From Alphaproteobacteria bacterium (GTDB lineage: Bacteria; Pseudomonadota; Alphaproteobacteria; Puniceispirillales; Puniceispirillaceae): DNA of 10,484 nt. The stretch's first letter is position 1; every line of letters begins with the position of its first letter. The DNA is taken from the NCBI GenBank assembly GCA_011526395.1, contig WTHW01000150.1:1-10484 (forward strand), written 5' to 3'. The notes below the pieces were generated by a model. That model saw nothing but the letters and a program-made list of their open reading frames with translations, had not been told where the DNA came from and ran no database searches. Shown here one piece after another: positions 5,825-10,484 of this stretch. Position numbers and translations under genes: made by a program.

Positions 5825-6163
5825 ATGAAATATATTATTTCGATCATCCAGCCCGGAAAATTAGAACAGGTCAGATTGGCGCTCGCTGATTTAGGTCTGT
5901 CAGGCATGACGGTCAGCGAAGTGCAGGGCTATGGTCGCCAGCTTGGCAAAACAGAGATTTATCGCGGCGCAGAATATGAAATCCATTTTCTGCCAAAGGT
6001 AAAAATCGAAATCGCTGTTGATAGCAAACAAGCCTCCAAAATTGTGGATGCGATCAAATCAGCAGCGCACAGCGACAAAATTGGTGATGGCAAGATTTTT
6101 GTCCTTGATATGTCTGATGCCGTGCGCATTCGCACAGGCGAGACAGGCAAAGATGCCATTTAA
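5825..6163 (+). CDS. glnK: PII nitrogen regulatory protein GlnK
   Basis: PII signal protein of exactly 112 residues, the standard length. It senses 2-oxoglutarate and ATP/ADP and binds AmtB. The T-loop spans about 37-55 and contains the uridylylation tyrosine Y51 in YRGAEY, as in GlnB/GlnK. The B-loop follows as KIGDGKIFV (85-93), and the C-terminal strand carries AVRIRTGE (99-106). The start was chosen at ATG 5825 because AGAAAGGG (5810-5817) lies 7 bases upstream and the MKYIISIIQP start fits the family; the in-frame ATG at 5804 would add seven residues. amtB follows after 28 bases, so this is the classic glnK-amtB operon, and the GlnK name rests on that linkage. Uridylylation by GlnD is expected but glnD is not in the window. 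Confidence 0.96.
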   Translation: MKYIISIIQPGKLEQVRLALADLGLSGMTVSEVQGYGRQLGKTEIYRGAEYEIHFLPKVKIEIAVDSKQASKIVDAIKSAAHSDKIGDGKIFVLDMSDAVRIRTGETGKDAI

Positions 6164-6191
6164 ACCAACTGACAATTCAGGAGTTAACACA

Positions 6192-7514
6192 ATGCGACTT
6201 TTCAGAAAATTATCACCGCTACTGGCCCTGCCAATAATGGGCATCACATCGCCTGCGCTCGCCTCTGATGCTGTTGGCGTGCATGGCATTTATATTTTGA
6301 ATTCCCTGTTATTTTTAATTGGCGGATTTCTTGTCATGTTTATGGCCGCTGGCTTTTGTATGCTCGAAGCTGGTCTGGTGCGCGCCAAAAACACAACCAC
6401 ACAATTAACAAAAAATATTGCGCTCTTCTCACTTGCGGCTGTGGGCTATTACCTTATCGGCTATAATTTAATGTATCCACTTGGCTCTTGGGCAGTGGAT
6501 GGACTCTTCTCATCCTTGTTCCCAGCAATCGCTGTGCTGGAACCAGTTGGTGTTGGCGCAGATGGGGTGGATGACTTATCCTATGCGTCAACAGCATCTG
6601 ATTATTTCTTCCAATTAATGTTCTGCGCCGCAACAGCTTCTATTGTCTCAGGTGCTGTGGCAGAGCGTATTAAATTATGGCCGTTCCTTATTTTCACGCT
6701 CGTTCTAACAGCCTTTATTTACCCGCTTCAGGCAAGCTGGAAATGGGGTGGCGGTTTCTTGGATGCCGCAGGCTTCCTTGATTTTGCTGGCTCATCAGTT
6801 GTCCACTCTGTTGGTGGCTGGGCAGCTCTTGCAGGTGTCTTGATTTTGGGTCCACGTCTTGGCAAATACAAAGATGGCCGGACAGTCCCAATGCCGGGCG
6901 CAAACTTGCCGCTAGCGACTTTGGGTACCTTTATCCTATGGCTTGGCTGGTTCGGCTTTAATGGGGGATCACAGCTTGCAATGGGTACCATTGGGGATGT
7001 GGCTGATGTCTCTCGCATTTTTGCCAACACAAATGCCGCCGCCGCTGGTGGTGCTATCTCAGCGCTTATCCTAACACAGCTTGTTTATGGCAAGGTTGAT
7101 TTGACAATGGTCCTAAACGGCGCATTGGCTGGCCTTGTCTCCATCACAGCTGAGCCACTAACACCCTCTCTTGGTATGGCCACATTGATTGGCGGCGTTG
7201 GCGGTCTCATCGTTGTCTTCGCAGTGCCACTTCTTGATAAGTTCAAGATTGATGATGTTGTGGGCGCTATCCCTGTTCACCTTATCGCTGGCATTTGGGG
7301 TACATTGGCTGTCTGCCTGACAAATGATGATGCCAGCTTCTCAACTCAGATTTATGGCATTGCGGTCATTGGTATCTTCACCTTCATCGCATCATCCATA
7401 ATATGGTATATTCTGGCAAAAACGATTGGCATCCGTGTCAGCGAAGAAGATGAAATACTCGGTCTGGATAATTCAGAGCTTGGTATGGAATCTTACCCAG
7501 AATTCCAGCGTTAG
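6192..7514 (+). CDS. amtB: Ammonium transporter AmtB
   Basis: Amt/MEP/Rh-family ammonium channel, 440 residues. A cleavable signal peptide is evident (basic MRLFRK, hydrophobic core, ALA before S25), as in E. coli AmtB. Eleven membrane helices are expected. Twin pore histidines are H205 (SSVVHSVGGW) and H363 (IPVHLIAGIWGT); the conserved Asp at the ammonium site is D197 (FLDFAG). The family block FNGGS lies at 256-260 and NTNAAAAGG at 279-287. The cytoplasmic tail (414-440, SEEDEILGLDNSELG) has the acidic shape that contacts GlnK in known complexes. The start ATG 6192 has AGGAG (6179-6183) 8 bases upstream. An in-frame ORF extends 58 codons further upstream, but that part lies over glnK in another frame and is not real. 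Cotranscribed with glnK; when nitrogen is sufficient GlnK should plug the pore. Confidence 0.97.
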   Translation: MRLFRKLSPLLALPIMGITSPALASDAVGVHGIYILNSLLFLIGGFLVMFMAAGFCMLEAGLVRAKNTTTQLTKNIALFSLAAVGYYLIGYNLMYPLGSWAVDGLFSSLFPAIAVLEPVGVGADGVDDLSYASTASDYFFQLMFCAATASIVSGAVAERIKLWPFLIFTLVLTAFIYPLQASWKWGGGFLDAAGFLDFAGSSVVHSVGGWAALAGVLILGPRLGKYKDGRTVPMPGANLPLATLGTFILWLGWFGFNGGSQLAMGTIGDVADVSRIFANTNAAAAGGAISALILTQLVYGKVDLTMVLNGALAGLVSITAEPLTPSLGMATLIGGVGGLIVVFAVPLLDKFKIDDVVGAIPVHLIAGIWGTLAVCLTNDDASFSTQIYGIAVIGIFTFIASSIIWYILAKTIGIRVSEEDEILGLDNSELGMESYPEFQR

Positions 7515-7552
7515 GCTGAAACCCAGCCTGACATACTCTCAGGTAATGTCAG
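7514..7552 (+). other. Two tandem hairpins in amtB 3' UTR
   Basis: GGCTG (7514-7518)/CAGCC (7524-7528) forms a 5-bp stem starting on the last base of the amtB stop codon. CTGACAT (7528-7534)/ATGTCAG (7546-7552) forms a 7-bp stem with an 11-base loop. Both precede the terminator directly, so the 3' UTR is almost fully structured and could protect the messenger or be released as a small RNA. Confidence 0.4.
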
Positions 7553-7553
7553 C

Positions 7554-7589
7554 CCCCACCTTGGTAACAAGGTGGGGTTTGTCTTTTTT
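7554..7589 (+). terminator. Rho-independent terminator of glnK-amtB
   Basis: CCCCACCTTG (7554-7563) and CAAGGTGGGG (7568-7577) form a perfect 10-bp stem closed by GTAA, a GNRA-type tetraloop. It is followed by TTTGTCTTTTTT (7578-7589). This is a textbook intrinsic terminator placed 40 bases after the amtB stop. Confidence 0.95.
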
Positions 7590-7618
7590 AAAATGTGAAA
7601 ACTGATGCTTCATGAACC

Positions 7619-7648
7619 TTGCCTTTCCCCAGCCGCCGGACATATGAT
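7619..7648 (+). promoter_or_regulatory. Promoter of ThDP enzyme gene
   Basis: TTGCCT (7619-7624), an 18-base spacer and TATGAT (7643-7648) form a good sigma70-type promoter with a predicted start near 7655 and a leader of about 40 bases. It follows the glnK-amtB terminator, so the enzyme gene appears to be transcribed independently. Confidence 0.5.
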
Positions 7649-7695
7649 TTTTCAGTGATATGACAAAGGGTAATTAGGAAAAGGCAAAAGCAGCA

Positions 7696-9327
7696 ATGAA
7701 ACTATATCAGGCATTGGCACATGCGCTAAGACGCGAAGAGTTAGGCACCTGTTTTGCGCTTTTGGGTGATGCGAATATGCATCTTGCCGGCGCCTTATCT
7801 GATTTGGGACAGCCTTTCATCTATGCACGTCATGAACATGGTGCTGTTGCCGCCGCCACCTCTTATGCACGCACCACTGGCACAGTTGGATTTGCCACAG
7901 TCACCTGCGGTCCCGGCGTCACACAGCTTGCCACCATCTTGCCGATTGCAGTGCGCGCCAAATTGCCCCTCGTGATCCTTGCGGGCGAGGCACCCATTCT
8001 GAAAGACTGGTATAATCAAAAAATTGACCAAGCCCCAATTGTCGAAGCATGTGGTGCCACCTACATTGCCCTTCATCAGCCTGATACCATGCTGGCACAG
8101 CTTCACGAGGCTATCGCAACGGCCAAGCGTGACAAGACAGCTGTGGTTGTCGGCATCCCTTTTGATTTACAAAAACAAGATTATAATGGCGCGCTTGATT
8201 TGCCTTTATCAGATGCCTTATATGACGCGCCCCAGCCATTATCACCACGCGCAGATGATATCGCTATGGCCGCCGATTGGCTCAATACCGCAAACCGTCC
8301 TATCATCCTTGCTGGTCTTGGTGCTGTGTCTGCTAATGCCTATGATGCCTGCCTTGCCCTTGCGGAAAAATCAGGAGCCTTATTGGCGACCACATTGCCT
8401 GCCAAAGGCTATTTTCATCATTGTGATTTCTCGCTTGGCATGGCTGGCGGATTTGCCACTGAAAAGGCCAAACAGATTTTCAAACAGGCTGACCTTGTCA
8501 TTGCCGTCGGCGCGCGCCTTGCCCATCACGCCTTTGATGGGGGCAAGCTGACACCAGATGCGCGTGTTATCCATATTGATATAGACCCGCAAACATATGT
8601 GCAGGGGCGCAAAGCCTCTGATTTGCTGGTGCCTAGCGATGCCAAGCTTGGTGCACAGGCACTTAACGATGCCATTATGCAAAAAACAGCATGGCGTACA
8701 GATGACGTCAAACAACAAACCAAAGAGGCGCTTATCGCCCCAGATGAGAGCAAAACACCTGATGGCCTCTTGCACCCGATGGCTGTTATCAAGGCGCTAT
8801 CAGATATCATCCCTGCCAGCTGTCATATCATCAATACCTCTGGCCACAGCGCCTATTATGCCGCCCATATCAACCAGCACCCGCAGTCACATTTCACGGT
8901 CATTCGTGATTTTGGCGCGATTGGGAATGGGACCTCTTTTGCGATGGGGGTTGCCGCCGCTCATCCAGACAGGCCTGTCATCCTGATAGATGGCGATGGC
9001 TCAGCTTTGATGCATATCCAAGAGCTAGAGACATTCCACCGTCATAATTTAAAGATACTTACCATTGTGATGAATGATGGCGCCTATGGCTCAGAGGTGC
9101 ATAAATTGCGCGCTGATGGCATCACGCTTGACGGCTCTGTTTTTGGTCGTCCAGATTTTGCTGGTATCGCGCGCGGCTTCGGCATGGCTGGCAAAACGCT
9201 CACCACCCTCGATAATCTGCCACAGGCCTTTGCTGATTTCTGTAACGGGCAGGGGCCCCAGATGTGGGACATACATATCTCAGATGCCATCGCCTCACCC
9301 CAAATCTTGGCAGCGCATAAGGCATAA
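7696..9327 (+). CDS. Thiamine-diphosphate enzyme, acetolactate synthase superfamily
   Basis: A 543-residue ThDP-dependent enzyme of the acetolactate synthase/benzoylformate decarboxylase superfamily with the usual three domains: ThDP N-terminal pyrimidine-binding (about 1-170), central (about 190-325) and C-terminal diphosphate-binding (about 360-520). The catalytic Glu that activates thiamine is probably E47 in ARHEHGAVAAA. The diphosphate/magnesium motif is GDGS (433-436) followed 24 residues later by N460 in MNDGAYGSE. The middle-domain block PIILAGLGAVSANAYDA is typical. No small regulatory subunit (ilvN-like) is adjacent, which argues against the main acetolactate synthase. The substrate could be a 2-oxo acid for decarboxylation or carboligation and cannot be told from sequence alone. 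The start follows AGGAAAAGG (7676-7684). It appears monocistronic and is convergent with the transporter gene after 12 bases. Confidence 0.88.
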   Translation: MKLYQALAHALRREELGTCFALLGDANMHLAGALSDLGQPFIYARHEHGAVAAATSYARTTGTVGFATVTCGPGVTQLATILPIAVRAKLPLVILAGEAPILKDWYNQKIDQAPIVEACGATYIALHQPDTMLAQLHEAIATAKRDKTAVVVGIPFDLQKQDYNGALDLPLSDALYDAPQPLSPRADDIAMAADWLNTANRPIILAGLGAVSANAYDACLALAEKSGALLATTLPAKGYFHHCDFSLGMAGGFATEKAKQIFKQADLVIAVGARLAHHAFDGGKLTPDARVIHIDIDPQTYVQGRKASDLLVPSDAKLGAQALNDAIMQKTAWRTDDVKQQTKEALIAPDESKTPDGLLHPMAVIKALSDIIPASCHIINTSGHSAYYAAHINQHPQSHFTVIRDFGAIGNGTSFAMGVAAAHPDRPVILIDGDGSALMHIQELETFHRHNLKILTIVMNDGAYGSEVHKLRADGITLDGSVFGRPDFAGIARGFGMAGKTLTTLDNLPQAFADFCNGQGPQMWDIHISDAIASPQILAAHKA

Positions 9328-9339
9328 AGACACGCTGAT

Positions 9340-10089
9340 TTAGTGACCGCCAAGCCCCTCATAAATCAGCATCAAGGCCATCACAGCCAGCATGATCTTA
9401 AAGGCTTTGTCGAACGTCACTTGCGTAATTTTACCTAGCAATCTCTTGCCTGCCATATTCCCAAAAATCGTCGCAACAGATGCCGCAAGGATAAGCGGCC
9501 AATAGTCTAAAAAAGGCGCGCCCACAAATGTGAAACCAGCAATCTTGAACACATTGCCAGCAAAGCCAAAGAACCCCAAACTTGCCACACGCTCTTCTTT
9601 GCTAATCGGCTCAAGACGTAAAATCGCCCCCAGCAAAGGTGCAAGCGTGCCAACCAGCACATTCCCCGCCCCGATAAATAACCCAATGATAAAATAAAGC
9701 GATTTTGGCAGTCTTGTCTCACTCGAACGTTTTGGCGCTTTGATAAACAAGGTTGGCAGAATGCCCATCGCGATTGTGATTTGTATCCCAGAGGGTGACA
9801 ACATTCCATAAAGCTGCAGGCCAATATACACCCCAACAGGCATCAGCGCGATGAACCGTAAGATTATCTGCCATTGCATATAGTGCCAGAACAGCGCTAT
9901 CCGGCTGGTGTTTGAAGCTAGCTGGATACAGCCATGGATAGGGATAACTTGCCCCGCTGGCAGGCAAAATAGCATCACCAGCAATAAAGCTGTCCCGCCA
10001 CCTGCACCAATAAAGGCTGTCAGCATTGAGGTTAAAAACGCTGTTGCCGCAATCACAATTGTGATCGTTGTGATATCCCACTCAAACAT
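9340..10089 (-). CDS. TauE/SafE (TSUP) family membrane transporter
   Basis: A 249-residue polytopic membrane protein of the TSUP (TauE/SafE, DUF81) family, some members of which export sulfite or other organosulfur anions. About eight hydrophobic segments are visible. The internal two-fold repeat typical of the family shows as FIGAGGGTALLLVMLF near the N-terminus and FIGAGNVLVGTLAPLLGA in the second half. The start is placed at ATG 10087-10089 (MFEWDITT), directly before the first membrane helix. An AGGGAG lies only one base upstream, which is unusually close; the only longer start is TTG 10123-10125, which lacks a binding site. gcvP ends 52 bases upstream on the same strand, so cotranscription is possible. 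The 3' end faces the ThDP enzyme with no terminator between them. The substrate is not identifiable. Confidence 0.88.
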   Translation of the reverse strand: MFEWDITTITIVIAATAFLTSMLTAFIGAGGGTALLLVMLFCLPAGQVIPIHGCIQLASNTSRIALFWHYMQWQIILRFIALMPVGVYIGLQLYGMLSPSGIQITIAMGILPTLFIKAPKRSSETRLPKSLYFIIGLFIGAGNVLVGTLAPLLGAILRLEPISKEERVASLGFFGFAGNVFKIAGFTFVGAPFLDYWPLILAASVATIFGNMAGKRLLGKITQVTFDKAFKIMLAVMALMLIYEGLGGH

Positions 10090-10141
10090 GCTCCCTAGAG
10101 TGCCGCCGGGCGCCCCAGAAAGCAATGTGAAAATCTACGTC

Positions 10142-10484
10142 TTATTCAGCCGCTTCCTGCCACTCTTCCAAAGACGGGCAAGAGCATATCAAATGCCTAT
10201 CACCAAAGGCATTATCAACACGCGCCACAGGCGGCCAATATTTATTCGCTTGCCGCAAATCAGTTGCCGCCACAGCCTCTTGCCGGGAATAGGGATGGTG
10301 CCACACGTCCGCGATGATATCTTCCATCACATGCGGGGCATTGACCAACGGGTTATCCTCTTTTGGCCATGTGCCATCTTGAACCTTCGCAATCTCACCA
10401 GCAATCGCAATCATCGCATCACAAAAACGGTCAATCTGCTTTCTATCTCTCTCCCTCTGGAATGACCAGAACAACTAGGAACGG
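10142..10484 (-). CDS. gcvP: Glycine dehydrogenase (decarboxylating) P protein, C-terminal part
   Basis: C-terminal roughly 105 residues of the PLP-dependent glycine decarboxylase (P protein) of the glycine cleavage system; the rest lies beyond the right window edge. Matching family blocks in order are QIDRFCDAMIAIAGEI, WPKEDNPLVNAPH, HHPYSRQEA, KYWPPVARVDNAFGDRHLICSCP and EAAE at the terminus. The frame that encodes these blocks runs into TAG at 10475-10477, although the protein should continue upstream. The residues before the break (FWSFQRERD) do not resemble the near-universal LM(V/I)EPTESE of P proteins, while a different frame gives LVIPEGER there. A small frameshift near 10445-10475 or poor sequence at the window edge is likely. 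Family call is very firm; intactness is uncertain. Confidence 0.9.

Noticed and set aside
6018..6191. 58-codon N-terminal extension of AmtB
   Set aside because: It overlaps glnK in another frame. ATG 6192 has a strong AGGAG and begins a clear signal peptide.
8380..8810. Several minus-strand ORFs inside the ThDP enzyme gene
   Set aside because: They are frame shadows of a well-supported coding region and show no family features.
7696..9327. Sulfoacetaldehyde acetyltransferase (Xsc), suggested by the neighbouring TauE/SafE gene
   Set aside because: The protein is shorter than I expect for Xsc, no phosphate acetyltransferase or other taurine genes are nearby, and the transporter is convergent and not in the same operon.
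10108..10115. GGGCGCCC palindrome between gcvP and the TSUP gene
   Set aside because: An eight-base GC palindrome without T-tract or paired site is weak; there is not enough to call it a terminator or operator.

Overview
The window looks like a chromosomal segment from a marine-type alphaproteobacterium with balanced base composition (roughly half G+C by eye). The best guess is a SAR116/Puniceispirillum-like lineage. That rests on the flavour of the proteins (alphaproteobacterial-style PlsC, DUF2237, NavAb-like channel, photolyase, GlnK-AmtB) and not on any marker gene, so the placement is inference. There are no mobile elements, CRISPR arrays, tRNAs or rRNAs.

Layout. Positions 71-1240 (+) hold a PlsC-like acyltransferase and a DUF2237 protein. 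Positions 1241-1575 have no gene on either strand but are busy. They hold an extended -10 promoter, a roughly 125-nt region that folds into a closed rod followed by two T-tracts (candidate non-coding RNA), a possible small pseudoknot, and a second promoter that fits the next gene. Positions 1576-2400 (+) encode a single-domain voltage-gated sodium channel with a NavAb-type filter. Positions 2490-4717 (+) are a two-gene unit: a HAD-fold protein that has lost both catalytic aspartates of motif I, then a photolyase/cryptochrome-family flavoprotein. A 7+1+7 palindrome lies just upstream of the unit. Convergent to this unit is a LysR regulator (4714-5631, -), which shares a TTAA with the photolyase so that both genes stop on the same four bases.

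The LysR gene is divergent from glnK-amtB (5825-7514, +), an ammonium sensing and uptake operon that ends in a strong hairpin terminator preceded by two more hairpins. The region between lysR and glnK holds a lysR promoter with a T-N11-A box inside it, and a sigma54-like GG-N10-GC element before glnK. A monocistronic thiamine-diphosphate enzyme of the acetolactate synthase superfamily follows (7696-9327, +). It is convergent with a TauE/SafE (TSUP) membrane transporter (9340-10089, -). The right edge holds the C-terminal part of gcvP (glycine decarboxylase P protein, -), whose reading frame breaks about 10 bases before the window ends.

The clearest functional module is GlnK-AmtB nitrogen sensing and import. 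The most unusual items are the unassigned structured RNA with its own promoter, the HAD pseudoenzyme coupled to a photolyase that lacks canonical FAD-proximal residues, and the palindrome that probably controls that pair. All family calls come from reading the translated sequence; no database search was run.
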